Assembly: GCA_905215155.1 (NCBI GenBank)
Contig: CAJMPJ010000003.1
Location: forward strand, 62,001 to 126,000
Length of the DNA: 64,000 bases
Origin: an uncultured bacterium
GTDB taxonomy: Bacteria; Bacillota; Clostridia; Lachnospirales; Lachnospiraceae
Direction: 5' to 3'
This document shows, in pieces, positions 18,983-26,877 of this stretch (positions are counted from its first letter, which is position 1; each line of letters opens with the position of its first letter). Below the pieces are notes generated by a model, which was given only the letters and a program-made list of their open reading frames with translations, ran no database searches and was not told the DNA's origin. Made by a program: the position numbers and the translations under genes.

Positions 18983-19552
18983 TTATGCAAAGCCGAAATA
19001 TCTCATAAGTCCCAAATAAATTCCATAAGCAAATTGATACTGGTCGTTTCTTAATTTTTCCGCATCAGAATAATTGCTCAAATACCCCAGCTCTATCAAA
19101 TTGGCAGGCATGTTTACATTTCTTAACACATACAGAGATGGGTTCTCCCTGATTCCGTTGTTCCTCGTACCGGCCACCTGGGTAATTCCGCTCATGATCT
19201 GCTCTGCCAGCCATTGGGCCTGGGTGTAATACTGATAAATATACACCTCTGTGCCATTGATCGCAGGGTTCGGATTTATATTGCAATGGATGCTGATAAA
19301 ATAGTCTGCCGGCCAGCTATTTGCAAGTGCCACCCGTTCAGCCAGGCTGGTCGTATTGTTGGTCCCCAAAACGGTGTCAGGTTCCGGCCTTGATACGCGG
19401 GCTTCAAACCTGGGATCACTGTTCAGCAAATTCTGCAGATAAAGCCCGACCTGGAAATTGATTTCCGATTCGTAAAGGCCGTTGTCTTCCGCACCGCTGT
19501 TAAAGTACCCGCTTGGATTGTGACCCTGATCAATAAATATTTTAATAGCCAT
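18983..19552 (-). CDS. N-acetylmuramoyl-L-alanine amidase (Amidase_3 type)
   Basis: A 189-residue zinc amidase that cuts the MurNAc-L-Ala bond of peptidoglycan. The zinc ligands appear as the N-terminal FIDQGHNP His, the Glu in LYESEINFQ and the second His in ISIHCN; the catalytic Glu is in LIELGYLSN. There is no signal peptide and no cell-wall-binding domain, which suits a spore-related enzyme or one exported in another way. The start at 19552 has GGAAAGGAAA upstream; the 8-residue longer frame is less well placed. Confidence 0.85.
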   Translation of the reverse strand: MAIKIFIDQGHNPSGYFNSGAEDNGLYESEINFQVGLYLQNLLNSDPRFEARVSRPEPDTVLGTNNTTSLAERVALANSWPADYFISIHCNINPNPAINGTEVYIYQYYTQAQWLAEQIMSGITQVAGTRNNGIRENPSLYVLRNVNMPANLIELGYLSNYSDAEKLRNDQYQFAYGIYLGLMRYFGFA

Positions 19553-19675
19553 GTAAGCATTTCCTTTCCTACTCAACTATAATAAATATATTCATTTCAC
19601 AGGGAAATGCTACCAAATCCAAAGAATTTGTCTGTTTTTAATTTGACAAATTAGTCTAACAAAAACCACGGTCCT

Positions 19676-19810
19676 TTATACATCGTTGTGTTCCACGGAT
19701 TTGCGTTTTGCATTTTTGTTCTTATTCTGATTTTCTCTTGTGATCGGCGTTTGTCCGTTGCATTTTTCCATTCTTGCTTTTTTGTTATCGGGCTGGCTGT
19801 CTTTTGGCAT
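19676..19810 (-). CDS. Small basic hydrophilic protein, 44 residues
   Basis: A complete frame MPKDSQPDNKKARMEKCNGQ... ending in HNDV, with a near-ideal AGGAGG 5 bases before the ATG. It is very rich in Asn, Lys, Gln and Arg and has one Cys. Such low-complexity hydrophilic small proteins are common next to spore or stress genes in Lachnospiraceae. I do not know a function. The DNA around it (19553-19675 and 19811-20052) is AT-rich and shows no other convincing gene. Confidence 0.65.
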   Translation of the reverse strand: MPKDSQPDNKKARMEKCNGQTPITRENQNKNKNAKRKSVEHNDV

Positions 19811-20052
19811 AAATACCTCCTGAATCATTTCGTTTTTTTGCTCTAAAATCCAATCTTCGTTCTTTAATCTGTTCGTTTTTTCCCTTTTTTATGTATCAGG
19901 AGACGGCTTTCAGCAGAAGAACTTTCCCAAATAGTTCCATTTTTCACAATCATAACAAAATCCAGCTCTCTGCGCCGGATTTACTTCCTATTATTTTTAT
20001 GATATCATAAGCCTGAAATTAAAAAAATTTAAGTTTTAGAGAGGAAAAAATC

Positions 20053-20208
20053 ATGTTAGCAAACGGAACCAATGAATGCAGCTGCAAAAAAACAAACTGC
20101 GAAAGGCATGGAAAATGCGAAGAATGTATCGGGCACCATAAAAACAGCAGCCGCTATCCAAAGCCCTACTGCATGCAGAATCACAGAAAGCCCAAAAAAC
20201 AGGATTAA
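20053..20208 (+). CDS. Small Cys-rich protein, 51 residues
   Basis: The frame MLANGTNECSCKKTNC... ends in KPKKQD. It has GAGAGGA 9 bases before the ATG and six Cys, five of them in the first 25 residues (C9, C11, C16, C22, C25) and one at 40, with His at 19, 28 and 29. The CSC...C...CEEC and GHH pattern suggests a zinc- or other metal-binding mini-protein. Lys/Arg-rich ends suggest nucleic acid contact. It sits just upstream of the two-component system promoter but ends before that promoter's direct repeats. Function unknown. Confidence 0.65.
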   Translation: MLANGTNECSCKKTNCERHGKCEECIGHHKNSSRYPKPYCMQNHRKPKKQD

Positions 20209-20215
20209 TTCTCAT

Positions 20216-20244
20216 TTCTTAATAATTCTTAATTCCTTCTAAAT
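20216..20244 (+). promoter_or_regulatory. Direct repeats upstream of the response regulator promoter
   Basis: Three copies of TTCTTAAT-like octamers (TTCTTAAT at 20216 and 20226, TTCTAAAT at 20237) spaced 10-11 bp, one helical turn, end 5 bp before the -35. This is the usual binding layout of OmpR/PhoB-family regulators and points to autoregulation by the adjacent response regulator. Confidence 0.6.
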
Positions 20245-20248
20245 CTCG

Positions 20249-20276
20249 TTGTCATTCTCCCTGTAAATGTTATAAT
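20249..20276 (+). promoter_or_regulatory. Sigma-A promoter of the two-component/Dlt-like operon
   Basis: TTGTCA and TATAAT with 16 bp between, 37 bases before the response regulator ATG (ribosome binding site AAAGGAGGAAG). Genes from 20313 to 27843 follow on the same strand with gaps of at most about 15 bp, so they may form one transcript. Confidence 0.75.
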
Positions 20277-20312
20277 TTTTCATATTCAAAACAGCAAAGG
20301 AGGAAGCGGACT

Positions 20313-21026
20313 ATGGAAGCAGCTCAACAGATCCTGATCGTGGATGACGATACCGATATCCGGGAAGTCCTCCGCGTTCATCTGGAAAACAACGGCTATT
20401 CCGTAATGGAAGCGGCAAACGGCAAAGATGCGGTTTCCGCAGTTTTAAATCATGTGGATATCGACTTGATCATACTGGATATCATGATGCCCGGTTTATC
20501 CGGAATCGACGTCTGCAAACAGATCCGGAAATCCTCTTCCGCCCCCATACTGTTCCTCACAGCCAAGTCAAAGGAAAGTGACAAAGCCGCTGCCTATGAA
20601 AACGGGGGAGACGATTATCTGGTAAAGCCCTTTTCCCAGACCGAACTCCTTATGAAAGTCCATTCCCTTCTTCGCAGATATGTGATCTACAAAGGGAAGA
20701 CCGATGGCGGCACCGGCAGTTATGAAATCCAGCTGCAGGATATTGTGATCGACACCCAAACCCATACTGTCTGCCGGGAAAACCACAAAATAGACCTTAC
20801 AGACACAGAATTCCAGATCCTTTTGTTTCTGGTAAAGAATAAGGGGTGCGCCAAAGACGCACAGGCCATTTACGAAGGTGTGTGGAACGATAAATTCCTT
20901 CCCTCCTCCACCAACACCATTATGGTTCACATTTTAAAGCTGAGGAAAAAACTGGAGCTGGACTTCAACAACCCGACCATTATCCGCACCGTTTGGGGAA
21001 AGGGCTATCAAATTGATGAAATTTAG
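20313..21026 (+). CDS. OmpR-family response regulator
   Basis: A 237-residue regulator. The receiver domain (1-120) has the acidic pocket VDDDTD, the phospho-acceptor Asp in LIILDIMMPG, Thr/Ala in LFLTAKS and Lys in LVKPFS. The C-terminal winged helix (about 140-235) has LTDTEFQILLFLVKN and the recognition region TIMVHILKLRKKL, ending in TVWGKGYQI. It is VanR-like in layout. It overlaps the histidine kinase gene and starts a run leading into the Dlt-like genes, so it probably controls them and itself through the direct repeats upstream. Confidence 0.92.
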   Translation: MEAAQQILIVDDDTDIREVLRVHLENNGYSVMEAANGKDAVSAVLNHVDIDLIILDIMMPGLSGIDVCKQIRKSSSAPILFLTAKSKESDKAAAYENGGDDYLVKPFSQTELLMKVHSLLRRYVIYKGKTDGGTGSYEIQLQDIVIDTQTHTVCRENHKIDLTDTEFQILLFLVKNKGCAKDAQAIYEGVWNDKFLPSSTNTIMVHILKLRKKLELDFNNPTIIRTVWGKGYQIDEI

Positions 21027-22344
21027 CGGCAGAACCTCCCTTCGTTATAAACAGATCTATGTGCTGATTTTCGGTGTTTTGGTCAGCTTTTTGATGTATT
21101 TCATCACTCAGACCTTTGGAAACTATCTGGTTTCCAAAAATCATCTGAATGAAGACGTGTCCCGGAAACGGTTGGAGGGATATCAAAACTCCATAGAAAC
21201 TTATGTAAAAAAAAATAAGCTTTCCGTCAAAGACGTCCGGGCCATCTCCAAATGGGTCAAAACCCACAAATACATCTATCTGACCATTTATAGCGGGAAT
21301 GAGATCCTATATGAATCAGGTTTCTGGAATGATGCTTATTCCGGCTATGAATCAGCAGGTGCTTTTTTGGAGATCAGCCAGCAGGCCACACGCAATATCG
21401 CGTTTACCGACGGCATCTATTCCGTATCCATCATCGATTCGTCTGAGATCAAATGGTATGACCTGGTATTTTATAGTTCCATGGGGATCTTTTTCCTGTT
21501 TTTATTTGGCATCCTCATTGCCTACAACCACCGGATCATTGCCAGGATCATGCTCTTATCCAAAGAGGTCTCCCTGATTGAGCAGGGGGATTTAGAGCAG
21601 CCCATCTATCATAAAGGGAATGATGAGATCGCCCTGTTAGCCGTCAATGCGGACAACATGCGCAATTCCATTATTGCAAGATATAAAAGTGAAAAGGAAG
21701 CATGGGAGGCAAACAGCGAACTGATCACCTCCATGTCTCACGACATACGGACGCCTTTGACCTCCCTCATCGGATATCTGGAGATTCTGGAATCCAAAGG
21801 CTACCATTCCGAGGAGCAGCTTGTCCGCTATATCAAAAACTGTAAGGAAAAATCCATTCAGCTAAAGGATCTGTCCGACAAACTGTTCCAGTATTTTCTT
21901 GTATTTGGCAAGGAGACCATCTTGATGAAGGAGGAAACCTTTGATGCCAGGATTCTTTTGGAACAGCTGATCAGCGAGCATGTATTCGGCTTGAGCAGCC
22001 AGGGGTTTGATGTGAGGACCGGATTTATGGAGCAGCCCTGTCAGATCACCGCTGATATCCAATACCTCAAGCGCCTGTTTGACAATCTGTTTTCCAATGT
22101 CTGCAAATACGCCGACCCAGCCGGTCCGGTCCTGGTTCACGGGGATTGTGACGGCAGCCGCCTGATCATCAGCATCAGCAACGAGATCCGAAAGGACTGC
22201 GCCTTCACGGAAAGCACCGGCATCGGCCTTAAAACCTGCCGGAAAATAACAGAACAGATGAACGGAACCTTTGAGATCAGGAAAAACCGTACCCGGTTTG
22301 AAGCAACCGCCGGGTTTCCCATCATTCCGCTTAGAAAGGAATAA
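21016..22344 (+). CDS. Membrane sensor histidine kinase
   Basis: A 442-residue kinase: a first membrane helix (about 14-36), an extracytoplasmic domain of about 110 residues, a second helix (about 152-175), HAMP-like region, the H-box SMSHDIRTPLTSLIGYLE, N-box FDNLFSNVCKYADP and G-box STGIGLKTCRKI. ATG at 21016 overlaps the response regulator by 11 bp, so the pair is translationally coupled. The adenylation gene begins 6 bp after its stop. By analogy to VanS-type kinases upstream of envelope-modifying genes it may sense cell-wall stress or cationic peptides; the signal is not shown. Confidence 0.9.
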   Translation: MKFSGRTSLRYKQIYVLIFGVLVSFLMYFITQTFGNYLVSKNHLNEDVSRKRLEGYQNSIETYVKKNKLSVKDVRAISKWVKTHKYIYLTIYSGNEILYESGFWNDAYSGYESAGAFLEISQQATRNIAFTDGIYSVSIIDSSEIKWYDLVFYSSMGIFFLFLFGILIAYNHRIIARIMLLSKEVSLIEQGDLEQPIYHKGNDEIALLAVNADNMRNSIIARYKSEKEAWEANSELITSMSHDIRTPLTSLIGYLEILESKGYHSEEQLVRYIKNCKEKSIQLKDLSDKLFQYFLVFGKETILMKEETFDARILLEQLISEHVFGLSSQGFDVRTGFMEQPCQITADIQYLKRLFDNLFSNVCKYADPAGPVLVHGDCDGSRLIISISNEIRKDCAFTESTGIGLKTCRKITEQMNGTFEIRKNRTRFEATAGFPIIPLRKE

Positions 22345-22350
22345 GAACCA

Positions 22351-23856
22351 ATGAAGAATGTTTTAGAATACTTAGAACGGTCTGCCACGGCCTTTCCCCA
22401 TAAAACAGCAGTCGTGGACCCCGAAACCTCTATAACGTACAAGGAATTCCTTCACCATGCAAAAGCCATCGGCAGCTTTCTCTCCAAACAAGAGACTCCC
22501 GGCAGTCCGGTCGCCGTTTTCATGGATAAAAGCGTGGAAGCACTGGCTTCCTTTCTGGGGATCGTATATGCAGGCTGCTTTTATATTTCCATCAATACCG
22601 AGCTGCCTCCTGCCCGGATTCGCCAGATTTTAGAAACCTCCGGTGTTTCCAGCGTCATCTGTTCCGGGAAGGAGGGTCCGGCACTTTTGGAGGCCGGATA
22701 TAAGGGAAGGTGTTTTGATTATTCTGACCTGAAAAAACAGGAGATTTTAGAAGATGTGCTTATGCACATTCGGGAAAATTCCCTGGACACAGACCCTCTT
22801 TACTGCAATTTTACGTCCGGTTCCACCGGAATTCCAAAAGGGGTCCTGGTCAGCCACCGCTCGGTCCTTGACTTTATGGAATACTTTCCTGCCTTGTTCC
22901 ACATAACGAAAGACGATGTGATCGGAAACCAGGCACCCTTTGATTTTGATGTGTCCGTAAAGGATATTTATTCCACACTTTGTACGGGAGCCACCATGGT
23001 CATCCTGCCGAAGAAGCTCTTCTCCATGCCAGCAAGACTTCTGGATGCCCTTTGCGAGCACCAGGTGACCACCCTGATCTGGGCCGTTTCCGCCCTTTGC
23101 CTGGTCTCCCAGTTAAAAGGCTTCACCTATAAGGTCCCTTCCCTGGTGGATAAAGTGCTGTTCAGCGGAGAAGCCATGCCTGTAAAGCAGTTGAATATCT
23201 GGCGGAAATATTTACCTCATGCCCGGTACGTGAATCTATACGGACCTACGGAGATCACCTGCAACTGTACATATTATGAAATTCACCGGGAATTTGAAGA
23301 CCACGAAAAAATACCCATTGGAAAACCATTTCCCAATGAAAAGGTCTTTCTTCTTGATGAGAATAACAGACCGATTACAAAAGCAGGCATCACGGGAGAG
23401 ATCTGTGTGGCAGGAACCGCTCTGGCCCTTGGTTATTACCGGAACCGGGAGCAGACAGACCGGGCCTTTGTACAAAACCCTTTGAACCCTCATTATCCGG
23501 AACTGATTTACCGGACCGGGGATCTTGCACACTATAATGAAACCCATGAACTTTGTTTTGCAGGCCGGAAAGACTTTCAGATCAAACACATGGGACACCG
23601 CATCGAGCTGGAGGAAATTGAAATAGCCTTGAACAGCTTTCCTCTTATTGAGCGCGCATGCTGTGTTTTTGATGCAAAAAAAAGCAGGATCACCGCATTT
23701 TATGTAGGCAATATGGAAGGAAAAGAGCTGTCTGTTTCCATGAGGAAAACCTTACCTGTCTATATGATTCCTACTGTTTTTCATTCCCTCGCTGAACTGC
23801 CTGTTACCGGCAACGGAAAAATAGACAGAAAAAAATTACTGGAGATGTGTCAATGA
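22351..23856 (+). CDS. DltA-like amino acid adenylation enzyme
   Basis: A 501-residue stand-alone adenylation enzyme that activates an amino acid with ATP and loads it on a carrier protein. Seen are the P-loop TSGSTGIPKG (155-164), FDFDVSVKD (197-205) with the Asp that binds the alpha-amine in this family, YGPTE (297-301), YRTGD (387-391), and the catalytic Lys490 in NGKIDRK. It is DltA-like in size and gene context. At the place where DltA has FCGE (the Cys linked to D-Ala preference) this protein has FSGE (271-274), so a different substrate is possible. Its stop overlaps the start of the decarboxylase gene (ATGA). Confidence 0.85.
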   Translation: MKNVLEYLERSATAFPHKTAVVDPETSITYKEFLHHAKAIGSFLSKQETPGSPVAVFMDKSVEALASFLGIVYAGCFYISINTELPPARIRQILETSGVSSVICSGKEGPALLEAGYKGRCFDYSDLKKQEILEDVLMHIRENSLDTDPLYCNFTSGSTGIPKGVLVSHRSVLDFMEYFPALFHITKDDVIGNQAPFDFDVSVKDIYSTLCTGATMVILPKKLFSMPARLLDALCEHQVTTLIWAVSALCLVSQLKGFTYKVPSLVDKVLFSGEAMPVKQLNIWRKYLPHARYVNLYGPTEITCNCTYYEIHREFEDHEKIPIGKPFPNEKVFLLDENNRPITKAGITGEICVAGTALALGYYRNREQTDRAFVQNPLNPHYPELIYRTGDLAHYNETHELCFAGRKDFQIKHMGHRIELEEIEIALNSFPLIERACCVFDAKKSRITAFYVGNMEGKELSVSMRKTLPVYMIPTVFHSLAELPVTGNGKIDRKKLLEMCQ

Positions 23857-25037
23857 AAGAAGCCTTCCATGCTGCAGCCATAGAATTTGCTGCACGCAAT
23901 TACCAAACCCCATTTTATGTATTTGATACGGACCTTCTTGCCGGACAGATCAAAAAGATCCGAACCGTTTTAGGAGATGGCCCGGAGCTTTGCTATGCCA
24001 TGAAAGCCAATCCTTTTCTGGTAAAAAGCCTGGAAGGACTGGTGGATTCCTTTGAAGTCTGCTCTCCAGGCGAATTTGCCATCTGCGAACGGGCGGAGCT
24101 TCCTATGAATAAAATCGTCATGTCCGGGGTACATAAAAATCCTTCCGACGTGGAATATGCCTTAAAAGAATACGGAGGTGATATCCTTTATACCATAGAA
24201 TCCCTCTCCCACTGGCAGACCCTAAAAGAGTTTACAGAAACATACCGGCTTCCGGTCCGTGCTCTCCTGCGCCTTACAAGCGGGAACCAGTTTGGAATGG
24301 AGGAATGCCTGATACGGAAAATCATTGGAAACGGCCCTTATGAGTTTATCACCATAGAAGGAATCCAGTACTTTTCCGGCACCCAGAAAAAATCCCCTTC
24401 CAGGCTTTCCAAGGAACTTGCCATGCTGGACGGTCTTTGCAGGGAACTGAAAGACCAATACGATTTCAACGTTTCAAAAATTGAATACGGCCCCGGCCTT
24501 CCTGTCTGCTATTTTGAAGAAGAAGCAAATCAGGAGGATCTCATGTTGGCAAGCCTTTCTGCCTCCATAAAAGCATTGACCTTTGGCGGAAAGGTCACTC
24601 TGGAAATGGGGCGCTTTATCGCTGCCTCCTGCGGGTCATATGTGACACGGGTGGTGGATCAGAAAACCAACAAAGGCCAAAACTACTGCATCGTAGACGG
24701 AGGCATCCACCAGCTGAACTATTACGGACAAATGCTGGCCATGAAAAAGCCTTCCATCGTTCACCTTGGGAAAAAGGGCAAAGAAGTAAAGGAATGGACC
24801 GTCTGCGGTTCCCTCTGTACGGTCAATGACGTGCTTGTAAAGCAGTATCCGTTTCAGGATTTAAAAAAGGGAGATGCCCTTGTTTTTCAAAAAACGGGAG
24901 CCTATTCGGTCACCGAGGGAATGTCCCTGTTCTTAAGCCGGGATTTCCCCCTGATTCTCCTCTATTCGGAGAAACATCAGTTTCAAACGGCAAGACCCTC
25001 TCTGGCCGCAGATCAATTCAATTATACACAATCATAA
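23853..25037 (+). CDS. Type III PLP-dependent decarboxylase (LysA/ornithine decarboxylase fold) in a Dlt-like operon
   Basis: A 394-residue enzyme of the alanine-racemase-fold decarboxylase family. The PLP Lys is K51 in CYAMKANP. Further family motifs are FEVCSPGEF, EMGRFIAASCG (251-261), the partner-subunit active-site Cys322 in CGSLCTVNDVL, and the C-terminal Tyr in GAYSVTEGM. Two places differ from typical diaminopimelate decarboxylase: the PLP-stacking His (HIGSQ) is Phe in QYFSGTQ, and the phosphate-binding GGG loop is EYGPGLP. Start at 23853 overlaps the adenylation stop, with GGAG 8 bases upstream, so translation is coupled. It is directly followed by the carrier gene. It may act on a carrier-bound amino acid, as BtrK does in butirosin synthesis (inference). 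Confidence 0.85.
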   Translation: MKEAFHAAAIEFAARNYQTPFYVFDTDLLAGQIKKIRTVLGDGPELCYAMKANPFLVKSLEGLVDSFEVCSPGEFAICERAELPMNKIVMSGVHKNPSDVEYALKEYGGDILYTIESLSHWQTLKEFTETYRLPVRALLRLTSGNQFGMEECLIRKIIGNGPYEFITIEGIQYFSGTQKKSPSRLSKELAMLDGLCRELKDQYDFNVSKIEYGPGLPVCYFEEEANQEDLMLASLSASIKALTFGGKVTLEMGRFIAASCGSYVTRVVDQKTNKGQNYCIVDGGIHQLNYYGQMLAMKKPSIVHLGKKGKEVKEWTVCGSLCTVNDVLVKQYPFQDLKKGDALVFQKTGAYSVTEGMSLFLSRDFPLILLYSEKHQFQTARPSLAADQFNYTQS

Positions 25038-25051
25038 AGGAGTTTATAACA

Positions 25052-25279
25052 ATGGAACAACTATTAGAGATATTAAACGCGATCAACCCTGGCATTGACT
25101 ACGAAACAGAAACAAAACTCATCGACGAAGGACTGTTAGATTCCTTTTCCATTCTCTCTCTTATTCCGGAATTAGAGGATGCTTTTGATATCGAGATCAC
25201 CCCGGCTGATATGGTACCTGTTAATTTTAATTCTGCAAATTCACTTTGGGAGATGATCAAGCGGCTCCAAGAGGGATAA
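25052..25279 (+). CDS. DltC-like acyl carrier protein
   Basis: A 75-residue acidic four-helix carrier protein. The phosphopantetheine Ser is S31 in GLLDSFSIL, matching the DSM/DSL motif of DltC and ACP proteins. The second conserved segment reads DAFDIEITPADM. It is preceded by AAGGAG and lies between the decarboxylase and MBOAT genes. It should carry the aminoacyl thioester from the adenylation enzyme to the MBOAT membrane protein. A 4'-phosphopantetheinyl transferase is not in the window and would be the general cellular one. Confidence 0.88.
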   Translation: MEQLLEILNAINPGIDYETETKLIDEGLLDSFSILSLIPELEDAFDIEITPADMVPVNFNSANSLWEMIKRLQEG

Positions 25280-25282
25280 ACC

Positions 25283-26866
25283 ATGACTTACAATTCACTC
25301 CTATACCTTTTTATCTTTTTACCCGGGGTGCTGGCGGCCTATCACTTTGCGCCCCAGCGCCACAGGCCAAAGGTCCTGCTGGCGGCAAGCTACCTGTTTT
25401 TCCTCTCTTTAAGCGGAAAGCTGCTGGTATATCTGCTTTTTTCCACTCTTTCCCTCCATTATATGGGGCTGTGGCTTGGCTCCTGCAAGGCAGAGGGAGA
25501 TTTAAAACTGCTTACCGCCGGGGAAAGAAAGGCGGTAAAGGCTGTTTATGCAGGAAAACGCCGCAAAATCCTGTGGTTTGGGATCGGACTGCAGCTTGGC
25601 ATTTTACTGGTGCTGAAATACTCCGGTTTCTTTATCTCAAATATCAACGGAGTATTGAACCTGTTTTCCTTTCATCCCCTTCTGCCTTCCGTAAAATTTG
25701 CCCTTCCCATCGGAATCTCCTTTTATACCCTGCAGGCAGTTTCCTACCTGATTGATGTTTATTATGAGAAAATAAAGCCTGACCATAATCTATTGCGGCT
25801 GGCTCTTTATCTTGCCTTTTTTCCGACTCTCATGGAAGGCCCGATCTGCCGCTACACCCAGACTGCGGACTCCTTATATCGGGGAACCCCTCTGGACTAT
25901 AAAAATCTTACCTTTGGCATGCAGAGGATCCTTTGGGGGCTGTTTAAAAAGCTGGTGATTGCAGACCGGCTGAATCTATTTGTGGAAACCATCTTTAACA
26001 ATCCCGGCAGTTACAGCGGGATTACGGTCATCCTCGGAGCTGTTTTATATACCTTCCAGCTCTATGCCGATTTTTCAGGCTGCATCGACATGACCATCGG
26101 TACCGGGGAACTGTTTGGAATTACCATACCGGAAAACTTTCGTCAGCCTTTTTTTTCCAAAACAGCTTCTGAATTCTGGAGACGCTGGCACATCACACTG
26201 GGTGCCTGGTTAAAGGATTATATCTTTTATCCTATTTCTTTGACAAAATTTGTAAAGAATCTGGGAAAGAAATACCGGGAACGGTTCGGAAAGCATTTGG
26301 GCCAGATATTGACCTCCTCCATCGCTTTATTCGGCGTATGGATGGCAAACGGTTTTTGGCATGGAACCGGGTGGAATTATATCTTTTTTGGCATGTATTA
26401 CTTTGTCCTCATCCTCCTTGGTAATTTACTGGAGCCTGTCATCGTAAAGACAACCGATGCTTTAAGGATCGACCGCAACTGCCTTCCATACCGGATACTG
26501 CAAAGCACAAAGCTGCTGGTCCTTGTTTTTACCGGAGAACTGTTTTTTAGAGCTAAGGATCTTACGACAGGCTTTCATATGTTTTTTTCCATTTTCACGG
26601 GATTCGACTGGTCCATACTCACAGACGGCTCTCTTCTTAAATTAGGACTGTCCATTCCGGATTTCTTTGCTGTTTTCCTTGGTTTTCTGGCCGTTCTTAC
26701 GGTTGGTGTGATCCATGAACGGGGGATCTCCATCCGGCAGAAAATTTCCGGCTGGAAGATGCCAGCCAGATTTGCTTTTCTCTATGCCGCCATTTTTATA
26801 GTGCTGATCCTTGGGGCATACGGGGACGGATATTTACCGGCAAAGCTGATTTACGCCGGATTTTAA
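25283..26866 (+). CDS. DltB-like membrane-bound O-acyltransferase (MBOAT)
   Basis: A 527-residue polytopic protein with about 11 hydrophobic segments. MBOAT hallmarks are LPIGISFYTLQAVSYLIDVYY, PTLMEGPICRY, LYADFSGCIDM, FWRRWHITLGAWLKDYIFYP and the catalytic His in GFWHGTGWNY. It starts 3 bp after the carrier stop, so it is translationally linked. In the Dlt pathway the MBOAT protein takes the aminoacyl group from the carrier and passes it outside; the alginate O-acetylase proteins look similar, but the carrier and adenylation partners here favour a Dlt-type role. Confidence 0.88.
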   Translation: MTYNSLLYLFIFLPGVLAAYHFAPQRHRPKVLLAASYLFFLSLSGKLLVYLLFSTLSLHYMGLWLGSCKAEGDLKLLTAGERKAVKAVYAGKRRKILWFGIGLQLGILLVLKYSGFFISNINGVLNLFSFHPLLPSVKFALPIGISFYTLQAVSYLIDVYYEKIKPDHNLLRLALYLAFFPTLMEGPICRYTQTADSLYRGTPLDYKNLTFGMQRILWGLFKKLVIADRLNLFVETIFNNPGSYSGITVILGAVLYTFQLYADFSGCIDMTIGTGELFGITIPENFRQPFFSKTASEFWRRWHITLGAWLKDYIFYPISLTKFVKNLGKKYRERFGKHLGQILTSSIALFGVWMANGFWHGTGWNYIFFGMYYFVLILLGNLLEPVIVKTTDALRIDRNCLPYRILQSTKLLVLVFTGELFFRAKDLTTGFHMFFSIFTGFDWSILTDGSLLKLGLSIPDFFAVFLGFLAVLTVGVIHERGISIRQKISGWKMPARFAFLYAAIFIVLILGAYGDGYLPAKLIYAGF

Positions 26867-26877
26867 GAGGTGATGAA

